Shown here in pieces: positions 40,071 through 53,500 of a stretch of DNA of 64,000 nucleotides. The notes below the pieces were generated by a model. That model saw only the letters and a list, made by a program, of their open reading frames with translations, made no database searches and was not told the origin of the DNA. Positions within the stretch are counted from its first letter, which is position 1; each line of letters opens with the position of its first letter. The position numbers and the translations under genes are program-made. Origin of the DNA: Jaltomata sinuosa (taxonomy: Eukaryota; Streptophyta; Magnoliopsida; Solanales; Solanaceae); assembly GCA_003996215.1 (NCBI GenBank), contig QJPP01007587.1, positions 186,001-250,000 on the forward strand, given 5' to 3'.

Positions 40071-42273
40071 TGTCACGACCCAGACCGTCGTGAGTGACAC
40101 TCACCCAACCCCGGATGAGCGAACCAATAGAGTTCAACCCCTTGCCTAGACTAACAGCCTAAAACCAGCAAAACAGAAATAAAGTAGTAGTTAAATAAGC
40201 AAGGAACTATAGCATTTATATCATCATGCGGAAAATCCCCCTAGAAACTGAAAGTCGCAGTACCAACATTACTACCAATATCTAGAATGCGGGGATGCAA
40301 TCCCGAAAGAAATACGAAAGTAGTTTTAAACCCGAAATAAGTGGGCTGAAACTCTAGAGATAAATCCAAGGTAGCTTGATCAAGCAGCTCACCCTTGAAG
40401 TCAGAAATCGCCGGTACTATAAATGAGGTCGCGTCTCAGCCGCTGGAAGACTTCCTGTACTCACCAAAAGAAAAGCAAGTGCAGTATCAATACACCACCA
40501 CTGTGTATAAACAGTGTATAAACAGTACTAAAATATCAAGTAAAAGGTATGGAAGACATGCACCAATATCAACAAACACACCTAGACTACAAGTCTCTAC
40601 TTAGCTTGTTCCCGCATGAAATCCACCACTTATACTCTAAGCCACAACCATATACCAAATACTATACCTTTCCGTCTAGCCCGGACCCACCCTAGGATCC
40701 CCTCTAGACAACACAACATATCAATAAACAACCCGACCTAACCCAAGACAAACACAACATATCGATAGACAACCCGGCCTAAATCAAGACCCACACAATA
40801 GTTATACAGAAATTCCCGGCCACTCAAGGACCACCAAACAATTAACACATTTCAATAATCATCCCGGTCCACTCACGGAACCAAATAGCAATTAATGCAA
40901 CACAACGGTAATAATATAATGATGCAATAAAAGTAAACCCGTACCAAGCGTGGTACCCGAGCCAACCGTTAGTATACCCGTACCAGGCATGGTACCCGTG
41001 CCAACCATTTGTTATACCCGTACCAGGTGTGGTACCCGAGCCAATCGAATGTCAACAACTCACAGTCAAATAGATGATCAAACAACTTGTAAACCAACAA
41101 GCAACACCCTTCAATCACAGACTGTAAAGCAAGAACCTTAGACATTCTACAAAACTCCCTAAGCAATGTAATTCATACAAGCACTTAGATATGAGTACAA
41201 GAATATACAACATTCACAAAAATTCATAAGCCATCACCTACATCGAAATGAGCCAAGCTCTATTCAACCTGAGCTTTCCCGTGTTCCAGATTCCTTTCTT
41301 GTTCTTGGTCTAAAATAACACACAAGTACATACAATTAACACACAAGGCCTGTACAATACCCGGATTACACCGAATCCCCAAACCCCAGGCCACCCATGA
41401 TCATCCCACCCTCTTATCGGGAATTTCTACCGTTAATTCACCTACTTCTATCATTTTTACGGATAAAAATATAGAATTTAACAACCTATGATCATAATAA
41501 CATACTTTTAACAATGCCCAAGAACATTCATGCTTGAAATCCCCTTCCTTCCCCGGATTCTACCATTCCTATATTATTTCAACCTTTCCCCAAATTTCCT
41601 CGTAGCAATTCTACCGCATAGAAAACGTAGTACAAAGATTGGGGAGTAGAAACCTTATCTTAGGGAAGAAATTTGACAGAAAAAGGAGGAAAATCACCTG
41701 GAATCGCCTAGCCCTTCTCCCAAAACGAAGTTGTGAAAACTGAATATTTTAGGAAATGTTTCTGCATTAAAATCCCGTCGGCCCACTATAGCGGTCCCCG
41801 CTCTGCTATAGCGGACAACTCCCGCTATAGCAGTCTTAAGCGACGTTGACCTCCTTGACCACCGCTATAGCGGTATTTTCCACCGCTATAGGAGGCCGCT
41901 ACCACGGACGGTTGCGCCTGTCACGGACAGAATGTTCGAAAATCTCCCAGTTTTGGCCATTTCACAACAAATTTGTTTCACCCGATGACCGAAATAACCC
42001 ATTCACGTCAATCGCGATTCCGGGAGTTGTACTTACCCAATTTTGATTCTAAAAAGTCCCCCGGACTCCTTTATGTCTTGGCTATGCGAAAGACTAGCTT
42101 AACACAAGACACCTAACCCAATATTTACCTGGATTTACCTAGACTTCAACTCGCTCCAAAACCAGCCGAGGCTAGCCTAGCCCAGAATTTCAAACTCCCA
42201 AACCCGGAGTTTTCTAACTCTAAAACTTGGCACGATTGGACTACCTGTAATGATGGACCCGGTCATTTCAACA
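40071..42273 (-). repeat. 3' LTR of the chromovirus
   Basis: 2203 bp, TGTCACG...TTCAACA on the plus strand. It includes a degraded version of the CCGCTATAGCGG array (about 41790-41895). The polypurine-tract candidate is the G/A-rich stretch just inside (GGGGATGAACGATGGG on the minus strand, about 42279-42295). Confidence 0.88.
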
Positions 42274-42282
42274 GATACTAAT

Positions 42283-43400
42283 TTACCCATCGTTCATCCC
42301 CAATCGATCAAACTCGAAATTATGGAAATAAAAGGAGGGAAGTGTAGTACCTGAATTCTCAAACAGTTGAGGGTACTTGTCCCGCATGTACTTCTCGGTT
42401 TCCCAAGTGGCTTCCTCAATCAGACGATGCTTCCACTGAACCTTTACCATGTCAATCACCTTTGTTCTCAACTTCTGGACATCCCGAGCAAGAATCAAAA
42501 CTGGTTCCTCTTTATAACGAAGATCCTTATCAAAAAGTACCTCATCCCACTTGATGATGTAATCCCCATCCCCATGGTATCGCTTAAGCATGGATACATG
42601 GAATACCGAATGGATGCTCGACAAACTAGGTTGCAGTGCTAACTTGTAAGCCACTGGCCCCATAATTTCAAGAACTTCAAACGGATCGATGAACCGAGGG
42701 CTAAGCTTGCCCTTCTTACCAAACCGCATAACCCCTTTCATTGGTCACACCTTCAACAATACCTATTCACCAGCCTGAAAGTCCATGTCCTGGACCTTGC
42801 GATCTGCATACTCCTTCTGTCTGCTTTGAGCAGCCAGCAACTTGGTCTGAATGTTCCTTACCTTTTCCTGTGATTCCTTTACTAAGTCTACGCCCAGAGG
42901 CTTTACATCGCCTTCCTCAAACCACCCAACCGGTGATCTGCAGTTCCTCTCATACAATACCTCGAATGGTGTCATGTCAATACTGGAGTGATAGTTATTG
43001 TTGTACGAAAATTCGCACAACGGTAGAAACTGGTCCCAATGGCCCCGAAGTCTATCACACACGCTCTCAACATGTCCTTCAATACCTGAATCATCCTCTC
43101 CGACTGACCGTCAGTCTGAGGATGGAAAGTTGTGCTAAAAGTGAGTTGTGTACCCAACTCTTCATGTAGCCTGCCCCAAAAGTTAGAAGTGAACTGCGTA
43201 CCTCTGTCTGAAATGATGGACAGTGGTACCCCATGCAGTCTTACAATCTCCTTCACGTAGATCTTAGCCAATTGCTGCGAATTGTAATCTACCCTGACCG
43301 AAATGAAATGAGCGGACTTGGTCAGCCTGTCAACAATGACCTAAATTGAGTCGTACTTCCTTAATGTCTTGGGAAGACCCACCACGAAATCCATGGCTAT
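42283..43400 (-). pseudogene. Chromovirus integrase with chromodomain-like C-terminus
   Basis: Pieces in three frames: an integrase core (IVRLHGVPLSIISDRGTQF, then FHPQTDGQSERMIQVLKDML), its continuation NNYHSSIDMTPFEVLYERNC, and a C-terminal part with VQWKHRLIEEATWETEKYM, which resembles the chromodomain-like tail of Tekay/Del chromoviruses. A TAG near 43342 (where a Trp is expected) and frame changes near 43060 and 42750 disable it. It would insert element cDNA into chromatin. Confidence 0.85.
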
Positions 43401-43472
43401 CCTTTCCCACTTCCACTATGGAATTGGCATTCTCTGAAGTAGTCCTGCAGGTCTCTGATATTCATACTTTAC

Positions 43473-45460
43473 CTATTGGCAGTTCTGAAATTTGGACACA
43501 AAATCAACTATGTCCCCTTTTATCCCGGGCCACCAGTAATGATGCCTCAAGTTCCTGTACATTTTAGTTACACCCGGATGAATTGAGTACCGCGAACCAT
43601 GAGCTTCTGTCAAGATTTTCTGAATTATATCATCAACCCGAGGAACATAAATCCTCCCCCTGAAATTTAACACTCCGCCAGAGTCTAGCGTGACATCTTT
43701 GGATTCCCCGGATATTACCTTACCTCGAAGCTTACTCAGTTTCGGATCCTGAAACTGTTTCGCCTTTATTTCCTCTTTGAAGGTGGCCCTAACTTCAATG
43801 CTGGCCAACAACCCACCTTGATCTGAAACTCCCAAGTGCATGAACTTAGCCCCCAAAGCCCGAATTTCTTTAGCTAACGGTCGTTTGGTCACCCCCAAAC
43901 AAGCCAAGCTACCCATGCTAACAGTTTTCCGGCTTAATGCATCTGCCACCACATTAGCCTTACCCGAATGGTACTGAATGGTCACCTCATAGTCCTTCAA
44001 TAGCTCCATCCACCTTCTCTGCCTCAAATTCAAATCCTTTTGAGTGAATATGTGATGCAGACTGCGATGATCTGTGAATACCTCACACTTTACACCACAA
44101 AGGTAGTGTCTCCAAATTTTTAAAGCAAAAACCACCGCTGCCAACTCTAAGTCGTGAGTCGGGTAATTTCTCTCATGCACCTTCAACTGCCTGGATGCAT
44201 AGGCTATCACATTCCTATCCTGCATTAACACAGCACCCAAACCAGAATGTGAAGCATCACAGTAAACAACAAAGTCTTTACCTTCAACCGGCAAGGACAA
44301 AATAGGGGTTGTGGTCAAAAGTGTCTTGAGCTTTCGGAAGCTCTCCTCATACTTGTCGGACCACACATATGGCACATCCTTTTGTGTCAGCCTTGTCAGG
44401 TGCGTAGCAATAGAAGCAAAATTCTCAACAAACCTCCGGTAGTACCCCGCAAGCCCAACAAAACTCCTCACCCTTGTCACAGAGCTAAGCCAAACCCAAC
44501 TCTTGACTGCCTTAATTTTTTGGGGATCCACCATCTCTTCTTTTTCTGACACTACATGCCCCAAGAATGCCACAGAAGTTAACCAAAATTCACACTTAGT
44601 GAATTTTGCATAAAGCTTTTGGTGCCTCAAGATATCCAGCACAATACGAAGATGATTAGCATGCTCCTCCCTACTCTTAGAGTAGATTAAAATATCATCG
44701 ATGAACACGATAACAAAGGAATTCAAGTAGGACTTAAACACCCCATTCATCAAACTCATGAATGCTGTTGGCGCATTGGTCAAACTAAACGACATTATAG
44801 AAACTCGTAATGTCCATACCGAGTCCAAAAAGCAGTTTTCGGAATGTCCTCAGGCCTAATCTTTAACTGATGGTACCCCGACCTCAAGTCAATTTTCAAA
44901 AATACCGATGCACTCTGAAGCTGGTCAAACAAATCATCTATACGGGGTAGAGGGTCCTTATTCCGGATGGTCACCTTATTCAACTGCCTATAATCTATGC
45001 ATATCCGCATACTACTATGCTTCTTCTTTACAAATAAAACTGGAGCACCCCAAGGCGAAGGACTGGGACATATGAATCCCTTATCTAGGAGTTCCTGCAG
45101 CTGAGTCTTAAGTTCACTTAACTCTGCCAGAGCCATACGATACGGAGGAATGGAAATGGGACGAGTGCCTGGCTCCAAATCAATACAAAAATCTATATCC
45201 CTGTCCGGAGGCATACCAGGCAAGTCCGCTGGAAATACCTCTAAAAATTCAGAAACCACTGGAACTGACTCAATAGGTGGGGACTTCACACTATCATCCT
45301 GGAGATGAGCCAAGATGGCTAGACACCCTCTCCCCACTAGCTTTCTATCCCAAACAAACGATATTTTCTTAACTAGCTTAGGCCTGTACACACCCTCCCA
45401 CTCTAGTCTATCCTTTCCCGATATCTCTAAAGTCACAGTCTTGGTGTTACAGTTCAACAC
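43473..45460 (-). pseudogene. Chromovirus reverse transcriptase and RNase H
   Basis: Two overlapping frames. 45460-44795 has the first RT blocks (PIDSVPVV-like linker, SSMRICIDYRQLNKVT, FLKIDLRSGYHQLKI). After a frameshift near 44815, 44828-43473 has the palm with FIDD (VIVFIDDILIYSKS), the connection, RNase H (FVVYCDASHSGLGAVL, DHRSLHHIFTQK) and the start of the integrase zinc finger region (HHYWWPGIKGDI), ending at a stop at 43473. Confidence 0.88.
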
Positions 45461-45775
45461 AACATGATAAGGAGATAGCTAGGTCATACCCAAGATAATA
45501 TCAAAATCAACCATATCCAGAATTACCAAGTCTACCTAAGTATGCAACCCCTCAAACACAACAGAACAATCACGTTATACATGAGTCACAATCACAGACT
45601 CTCCCACTGGGGTAGAAACAAGGATAGGGGAATCAAGGATATCACAAATCAAATCCAACCCCAAAGCAAAACCCACAGACATATAAAAATATGTAGAACC
45701 TGGGTCAAATAATACCGAAGCCATTTTATCGCAGACAAGAATGGTACATGTGATCACTGCATCTGAGGCTTCCAC
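45461..45775 (-). pseudogene. Chromovirus aspartic protease
   Basis: Frame 45775-45575 contains SVLFDPGSTYFYMS, the DPGST variant of the retropepsin active site common in this clade. A stop follows at 45575, and further stops lie before RT. Confidence 0.75.
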
Positions 45776-45829
45776 CTCGGTCCTCCCTGTAAAAGAATAG
45801 CAATGAGCCCGGTCATCAATCCGGGTAAC

Positions 45830-47213
45830 TTCTCAGGCCGGTTGCGCCACACTCCTGCCTGCGCCTCCATTTCCCCTGTCTCCCCGGCCTCCCTGAAAAT
45901 TACCTCGCCCACCCTGTGGACGACCCCTAGCATTACCGCCTCTGTCTGCCGGGACCACTGCTCTAGTATGCTGCTGACCCTGATTATCTATCTGCCTATG
46001 TGGACACTCCCTCTTAAAGTGGCCCAGATCACCACAATGGAAGCAACCACGGTCAAGTGTAGGTCTGCTAGCTGATGTATATGACGCTCCCTGGCCTCTA
46101 GGAGCTGAAGACTGAGCTTCCTGACGACTACCTATAGTAGCTGGTAGAGCCGACTGAATAGGACGGGCCGAGTAAGACTGCTGATGCTGGCCCTTGAAAT
46201 ATGAACCACCATAGCTTCCCTCATTCCGGGGCCTCTTGGCTAAAGCCTTAGCCTGCCCCACTTACCTGATTCCCTCTAACTTCTTCACATAGTCCACCAC
46301 ATCATTAAAGCCCTTTCCTGAAGAAGTCATATGCACTGACAGTACCTGCAATTCCTATTCAGACCCTTGACAAACAACCGGACCCGTTCCTCCTCGGACC
46401 CCAACATCTGTGTAGCAAAACGAGACAAAGCATGGAACTTAACCTCATAAGCCGAGACTGACATGCTTCCCTGCTCCAAGTTCAAGAACTCATCTTTCTT
46501 CCGGTCCCTCAAAGTACGGGGGACGTACTTCTCCAAGAACAAGGCATGGAACTGCTCCCAAGTCAGTGGAGGTAGAACAGAAGAATTACACTCAACATGA
46601 GACCTCCACCACTGCTTGGCATCACCCCGTAGCTAAAAAGTGACAAACTCAACCCTATGCTGACGAACAATACCTAACTTGTGCAACCTTTCATGGCAAT
46701 CCAGGATGAACTCATAGGCATCCTCCCTGTCTGTACCCTGAAACGTCAGAGGTTTCAGCTTAAGGAACTTAGTCAGCATCTCATGCTCATTTCCGGTCAT
46801 AACTGGGCCTAGCATTGGCCTGAAGAAATCATTCGTGCCCGAAGCTGTGTCCATCCTACGCGCTGTAGTAACCGCTGGCTGAGCATCCAAGGCCTGATTT
46901 GCATAAGCTGCGGGTATGTCTCTAACACCAACCAACCCATACAGAATATCCCATGCCTACTTAAAAGCTTCCGGTGTCATAGCAGGAAGGCCTGCACCCC
47001 CAACCGGTGCCACCTCCGCTTGAGCCCCATCATCCTCTACATCCACTTCTTCTACGTCCTCAGCAACATGCTCCTGAGGTGGGGGGTTACCTCGCGTGCA
47101 GCAGCAGCTCGAGCTCCAGCTCGTCCCCTGCCCCTTCCCCTACCTCTGCCTCGAACTGCCAGGCCCGCTACTGGGACCGCTGGCCTTTCTCCGTTGTATT
47201 TTGTAGTAACCAT
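45830..47213 (-). pseudogene. Chromovirus gag
   Basis: The ATG is at 47211-47213. A Gly/Arg-rich N-terminus is followed by TAG at 46957-46959, then a gag capsid domain (KFLKLKPLTFQGTDREDAYE), TAG at 46633-46635, then WEQFHALFLEKYVPRTLRDR. After frame disruption between 46327 and 46262 a nucleocapsid piece with a CCHC knuckle (CFHCGDLGHFKREC) appears. Multiply broken. Confidence 0.85.
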
Positions 47214-47416
47214 CTGCGGACATAAGAGTGAATGAGGTTAGATATCAATTTGTATCACCAGATACCAATTGGAATCAAGTTATAGCACGAGGGAAAGAAG
47301 AAGAGATAGTTTTTTCCTAAAGTCCCATAGCCTCTCGAAGAAAAGTACGGACGTCTCCGCACCGTTCCGCAAGACTCTACTAGACCTGTTGGTACGACGA
47401 GATAAATGAACCTAGA

Positions 47417-47428
47417 GCTCTGATACCA
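47417..47428 (-). promoter_or_regulatory. Primer-binding site of the chromovirus
   Basis: TGGTATCAGAGC on the minus strand, four bases after the 5' LTR end; perfect match to the initiator tRNA-Met site. It fixes element orientation. Confidence 0.92.
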
Positions 47429-47432
47429 TCTT

Positions 47433-48868
47433 TGTCACGACCCAGACCATCGTGAGTGGCACCCATCCAACCCCGAATGAGCGAACCAATAAAGTTAAAC
47501 CCCTTACCTAGACTAACAGCCTAAAACCAGCAAAACAGAAATAAATTAACAGTTAAATAAGCAAGGAACTATAGCATTTATATCATCCTGCGGAAAATCC
47601 CCCTAGAAACTGAAAGTCGCAGTACCAACATTACTACCATTATTTAGAATGCGATGATGCAATCCCAAAAGAAATACGGAATTAGTTTTAAACCCGCAAC
47701 AAGTGGGCTGAAACTCTAGAGATAAATCCAAGGTAGCTTGATCAAGCAGCTCACCCTTGAAGTCATAAATCGCCGGTACTATAAATGAGGTAGCGTCTCA
47801 GCCGCGGAAAGACTTCCTGTACTCACCAAAAGAAAAGCAAGTGAAGTATCAGTACACCACCACTGTGTACTAGTAGGATCATCAGCCAGTTTTCAGATAA
47901 ACAGTGTATAAACAGTACTAAAATATCAAGTAAAAGGTATGGAAGACATGCACCAATATCAACAGACACAACTAGACTACAAGTCTCTACTTAGCTTGTG
48001 CCCGCATGAAATCCACCACTTATACTCTAAGCCACAACCATATACCAAATACTATACCTTTCCGTCTAGCCCGGACTCACCCTGGGATCCCCTCTAGACA
48101 ACACAACATATCAATAAACAACCCGGCTTAATCCAAGACCAACATAACATATCGATAGACAACCCGGCCTAACTCAAGACCCACACAACAGTTATACAGA
48201 AATTCCCGGCCATTCAAGGACCACCAAACCAATAACACATTTAAATAATCAGCCCGGTCCACTCACGGAACCAAATAGCAATCAATGCAACACAACGGTA
48301 AAAATATAATGATGCAATAAAAGTAAACCCGTACCAGGCGTGGTATCCGAGCCAACCGTTAGTATACCCGTACCAGGTGTGGTACCTGTGCCAACTATTT
48401 ATTATACCCGTACCAGGCATGGTACCCGAGCCAACCGAATGTCAACAACTCACAGTCAAATAGATGATCAAACAACTTGTAAACCAACAAGCAACACCCT
48501 TCAATCACAGACTGTAAAGCAAGAACTTTAGACATTCTACACAACTCCCTAAGCAATGTAATTCAGACAAGCACTTAGATATGAGTGCAAGAATATACAA
48601 CATTCACAGAAATTCATAAGCCATCACCTACCTCGAAATGAGCCAAGCTCTATTCAACCCGAGCTTTCCCGTGTTTCGGATTCCTTTCTCGTTCTTGGTC
48701 TAAAATAACACAAAAGTACATATAATTAATACATATGGCGTGCACAATACCCAGATTACACCGAATCCCCAAACCCCAGGCTACCCATGATCATCCCATC
48801 CTTTTTTCGGGCTTTTCTACTGTTAATTCACCCACTTCTATCATTTTTAAGGATAAAAATATAGAATT
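47433..48868 (-). repeat. 5' LTR of the chromovirus (truncated)
   Basis: Aligns to the first 1.4 kb (plus-strand left part) of the 3' LTR with scattered differences. It breaks at ATAGAATT, and AAACCCTAAGGAGC of the host flank follows, with a short TAA overlap at the joint. The palindrome array part of the LTR is deleted. Confidence 0.88.
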
Positions 48869-49545
48869 AAACCCTAAGGAGCACGATCTATGAATTTCTC
48901 CCTCACAAGTCCCATTCCCGCTGATATGATACTGATCATCTTGAATATCTAAAAACCAGGTCTTTCGACCAACACAATTACTTCTTCTGACCATGTTTAA
49001 CAAAGATGTCTGGTATTTGCGACCAATACAATTACTTATTACATTGCACACCTCCTCTGATTTTTTTGTGTCTTCCAAAGTGGTTTCAATCATATGCTAA
49101 TGTCATTTAATTACTCATTTATCATGAGTTGAGAGGAAATGATTCTTGGCTATTAGACCCTAAAAATTCATCACTATAAAATCAATCGAATCATCACTTT
49201 GTATATCATCAAAATTTTATTACTGAATACTTAAATTTCACACCAGCAATATTATTCTTTCTTCTTCTTTTTTTCATAAAAAAATTAAACTAAAACTTTA
49301 TAATTAAAAGTTAGGCATATATTAATTCTCAATCAATGGTTATGACATGTGCAAGAATAAAATATACTTTATTATTTTAATATATCTGAAATAAAGAACA
49401 ATATAAAACTTGATGTACTCCTAGTATAAAACTTGAAAAAATCCTAAATCTAAATCTATGAACTTATATAGTAGAATATAAACATTAATCAAGTAAATAA
49501 CCAATAACAAGCAACTAATAAATAAATAAATAGAGCTATATCATC
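48869..49545. repeat. Remnant flank of unit 2
   Basis: Matches 29585-30075 of unit 1 and then unit 3 from 60440. Noncoding. Confidence 0.65.
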
Positions 49546-49774
49546 CTTCTAGGAACCCCAGATTTCTCGAGTCTGTCTTCGAGCTAGTCCTCCTTATCCT
49601 TCAACTTCTAAAGATCAGTTATAGCCTCATATCTTTCTTCTTTTTTTTCGAATCAGTTTCACTTTCTTGCTGATTTTTAATATCGTTTGTTCGCTTGTCT
49701 ATCTCTTTTCTCTCGTATCTACTAACTTCTCCTAGTTCTTCTCAATTGTTTTGCCTTTTGAGGTAGGAAGACAT
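49546..49774 (-). pseudogene. Antisense coiled-coil family pseudogene (unit 2)
   Basis: Near-identical to the unit 3 copy at 60619-60857: ATG at 49772-49774, early in-frame stops and one frame change, but recognisable family blocks. See that entry. Confidence 0.5.
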
Positions 49775-49987
49775 TCTTGGTTTAATTTGGTGTATATTGT
49801 ATATCAAACTAGCTCAAATAACTGTGAATACAAAAATAACAAAGTTAATGAAAAATTAAATCAAAATATCGTATATAGTAAAATTAAGGTAGCTTCTTTT
49901 CTATCAGGTTTTAAAAAAAAACCATAGTATTAAGTATAGATTTTGTGGCTAGGAACTTACGTTGATGAAGCCTAACTCAGTTTATCA

Positions 49988-50047
49988 CTCCCTCCGTTTC
50001 GATTTGTTTGAGCTACTTTTCTTTTTAGTTCGTTTCAAAAAGAATGT
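49988..50047. mobile_element. Truncated Stowaway-like MITE (left 60 bp)
   Basis: CTCCCTCCGTTTCGATTTG matches the left end of the complete MITE at 61071-61315. At 50047/50048 the sequence switches to the downstream flank of NLR copy 3. This is therefore the junction between duplicated units 2 and 3, and it lies inside the MITE. Confidence 0.85.
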
Positions 50048-50585
50048 CTCACAGTGAAAGACCATCTGATATAATAATAATAGATAGATAGATAGAAAGT
50101 AAGCATTGGCAGCGTAGATCTGCCACAGAGATACTATTCCAAAGAAATGCAATGTTTGTCAAAGCACCTTTGTTTTTAATAAAAACTATCTACACAATTG
50201 TTTCACCTAGGAATCAAACACACCACGCGAGACTCACTCTGAACCCGCTTCACCTATATATCTGATATAATTTTCCAGCGAAGGGTGTTCGGATGACCAC
50301 CCTTGGTATAGTGTAGCTCTGCCACTGACTTGAGCATGAGCATTAGCATGGCTGCAACAATTAGCTAAGAAACAAATTCCATCCACTCTGTCAATTCGAA
50401 CACATCCTTGTTAGTTTGAGATCAACATGGAGAAATTAAATAAAAGTAAGCATTGAATTAGAAAGAAAAAACTGAAACAATACCATTGTTGTGGTTACAG
50501 GCACATGCTTAACTCACAGCTACCAGTGATAGCTCTCCTCACTGTATTAAACATATTGTTTGTACATTAGAGGGAACGTAGATAC
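50048..50585. repeat. Downstream flank of NLR copy 3
   Basis: Colinear with 33575-34110. Noncoding or 3' UTR of the NLR. Confidence 0.7.
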
Positions 50586-53500
50586 TCAAAAACAGCACAT
50601 AGGTAGGAGTTTGTTTCTACTTACTTTGATAATGATGAGGTCTATACGGTCACATCCTTCAGTATCTTCGACTGCTTCCTTAATTTGCAAAGCTGAAGTC
50701 TTCAGAGATTCTTTCTCACACTTACTCAACTTAATCTGTTTCAGTGTTTGGATATCTGCAAAGCTAAGAGGGGTCTCCTCGAGGTTGTCACACTCTCTTA
50801 TAACAAGTGTATCAAGCAGGGGAAAAGATTCCTCCGAGGCATCCCACGTTGAGATACCTAACCTCACCAGTTTCAACAACTTAAGTTTATGGAACGTGAT
50901 ATCTCCAACGCACCAATCTCTGCAGTTAACACGTCTAGTGCAGTCCAATAAGTTGAGATACTCCAGGTTTGGTAGTCCCCAAATGAAGGAAATCACGCGT
51001 TGTAGAGGATACCCGAATAGTACCAACTTCTTTAAATTTGAAGGCAAGTGCAACCCTGATAGAGTTATAGACCTCCCAAAGGAAAGGTGAAGTATTTGAA
51101 GCTGGGTAAGGCTCTCCAAGTTGAGACAAATCTCTCCAGAATTATAGTTATCAAAATAGATGTTAAGTTCTTGAAGATTCGGACACCTCCATAATAAGAC
51201 ATCCGCGCTATCAACATCACGAAATGGAAAATTAACTTTCCTTAATATCCTCAAATTTTCCAATTTAGAGGATTCTTCAAAGATCCACTGTTTATTGTTT
51301 CTCAAATCAAATTCAGCTTCACTAATCTCAACATGCCTTAATTTTTCCATTTTCCAAAAAATCACTGGTAGCCTCACTGAACGTCTAAGCTTCGCAATTA
51401 AAGTTTCAAGATGAGGCAGATGTGATTCCGGATGAAAATAGAGTTCAAATGTCGTAACTGCGAGGTACTTCAGGTGAATCAGTGGTTCCAATGTAGCTAA
51501 CCTCTCACATTACAATAACTCAAATCCAAGACCTTAAGAAGTCTCACTTCTCTAACCTGAAGGAAGGGATTCCAATAATAAGCTTTTCCAGTGGTCGTTA
51601 TCAGTGACCTCAAGTGTTGGCGGAAAGGCTTCCCTGTTTTGGAAATGTCAGAACTGAAACGGTAGCTCACTCGACTTACCTTCCAATCCAAAGGTTGAAA
51701 GTCGCCCGTCACAGCTAACATAAACTTTTCTTCTCTACTCTTCTCCAAGCAAAAGTGAAGAACTACATCATGAACCTGACAGTATTTGACTTTTCCATTA
51801 TAACTTCTCCTTGAAACCATTACCACATTACTGCTAATGAGATCCATCAAGTAACCTTCAGCTGCCTCAATGTTCTGCACGAAGCCTTCTGCGATCCATA
51901 GACATATCAATTTAGAAACTGGAATTCTTGCGTCCTCCGGAAACATCCCCATATAAAGCAGGCAAGGCTTTAAATATTCGGGTAAGTTATTGTAACTTAA
52001 CTGCATAGTCGAAAGACTATATCCTTTAGACTCACCAAGATAGGAAAATAGAGAATTTTTAACCTCACGCCACCAAGAGGCTTCCATTTTATTACTTTTG
52101 ATAATTCCAGCTACCAAGATAATCACCAGAGGCAGTCCTTTGCATTTTTCTGCAATTTCTAGACTCAATTCTTGTAGTTCAGGCGGGCAACCATCCTGTT
52201 GAAACACTTTTTTCTGCAACAATTTGCAACTCTCATCTATTGGGAGGAATGGAAGAGAATAAGGATCAGTATGGTGCGTGAGCGTGACTTGCTTACCCAC
52301 CTCCTCAAGTCGGGTTGTTATTACTATTCTGCTTCCATTTTTATCATTTGGAAAAGAAAGCCTTAAGTCATCCCATGTCATACCATCCCACATATCATCC
52401 AAGACAATGTGATATCTCTTTCCCCTTAGGCTTTTCTTCAACTTGTCAGCAAGGATGTCTTCCTTATCTCCCGTATCCTTTGAACCGATAACTTGACTAA
52501 GAATCTCTTGTAATAGCTCTCTCCGGTTATATGTTTGGGAAATGATGCACCATGCTCGAACATCGAAGTGAGAAACAATCATGCCATTATTGTACACCAT
52601 TCTAGCAATAGTCGTCTTCCCTTGTCCCCCCATGCTTACAATTGGGATGACATTTAGCTCATTTGTACCTCTAATCAGAAATTTAATTAGTTTTAACGCT
52701 TCATTCTCAAAACCAAGTATCTCCTCATCATTCGCAGGATCGCTATGTTGAGTTGGCAGATGTTTAGATGTCTCTACCATGGAGAAGGGCTTAAGAGGAA
52801 GGTTCTGAAACCTCATCTCCGTTACCTTTGCACGAATATGCTTGATCTCTTTTATGATTGCAGGAAGTGAGCAAAAAGAATGCCAAAGAGCATTATATTG
52901 AGCAAGAATAGAGTCAATGGCTACTTCAGCTTCATACGCCAAATTGATAGTACGGCTTTGAAGATCATTAAGATTTTCATGTTCATGGTGCACCTTTGCA
53001 ACATCTCTGAAAACAAATGTTAGAGATGAAAGCTCTTTCTCTAACATGGATGTAAGAGATAACAACTCTTTCGTTAAAAAACCAATAGTAGGCTTCATCA
53101 TGAAGTTTGATTCAGATTTCAACATCTCATTTAATTTCCTTAAAAGAGAATCCAGAAAGCTCAATCCACCAACAGTGGGAAACTGAGACAGAGTACTGAA
53201 TTTTAACGATTTGTAGTATGTCTCCTTTTGTGCCTTTAGATCTTTAGTTTTCTCCAATATCTGTATCGAGCAAAGGCTTACTTTGCTAGTGTCATCTTTG
53301 TTTATAGAGCTAGGAAGAAGCTTTTGAATTACATATAGAACATCACCCGCTAGAGATCCAACCTTTAGCAATACCTCATTCAACTTTTTACAACTAATAG
53401 CATGATTTGGCATATCAGCATTAAGGAAAACCAACAAGAACTCTATCGCCACATCAATATTTTGAGCAGAGATATTACTAGGAAAGTTCTCGAGCTTTTT

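Larger units (their letters stand above)
40071..48868 (-). mobile_element. Full-length Tekay/Del-like chromovirus, 5' LTR truncated
   Basis: Ty3-gypsy element on the minus strand: 5' LTR 47433-48868 (cut), primer site 47417-47428, gag, protease, RT, RNase H, integrase with chromodomain-like end, 3' LTR 40071-42273. It occupies the same site as the solo LTRs of units 1 and 3 (same GAATATAAT left flank). The 5' LTR is broken at about 48868, inside the LTR, and fused to sequence matching 29585 onward, so the far target duplication is lost. The coding region carries many stops and frameshifts. Confidence 0.92.

Noticed and set aside
47007..47235. Plus-strand Pro/Ser-rich ORFs
   Set aside because: Shadows of the Gly/Arg-rich gag N-terminus on the minus strand.
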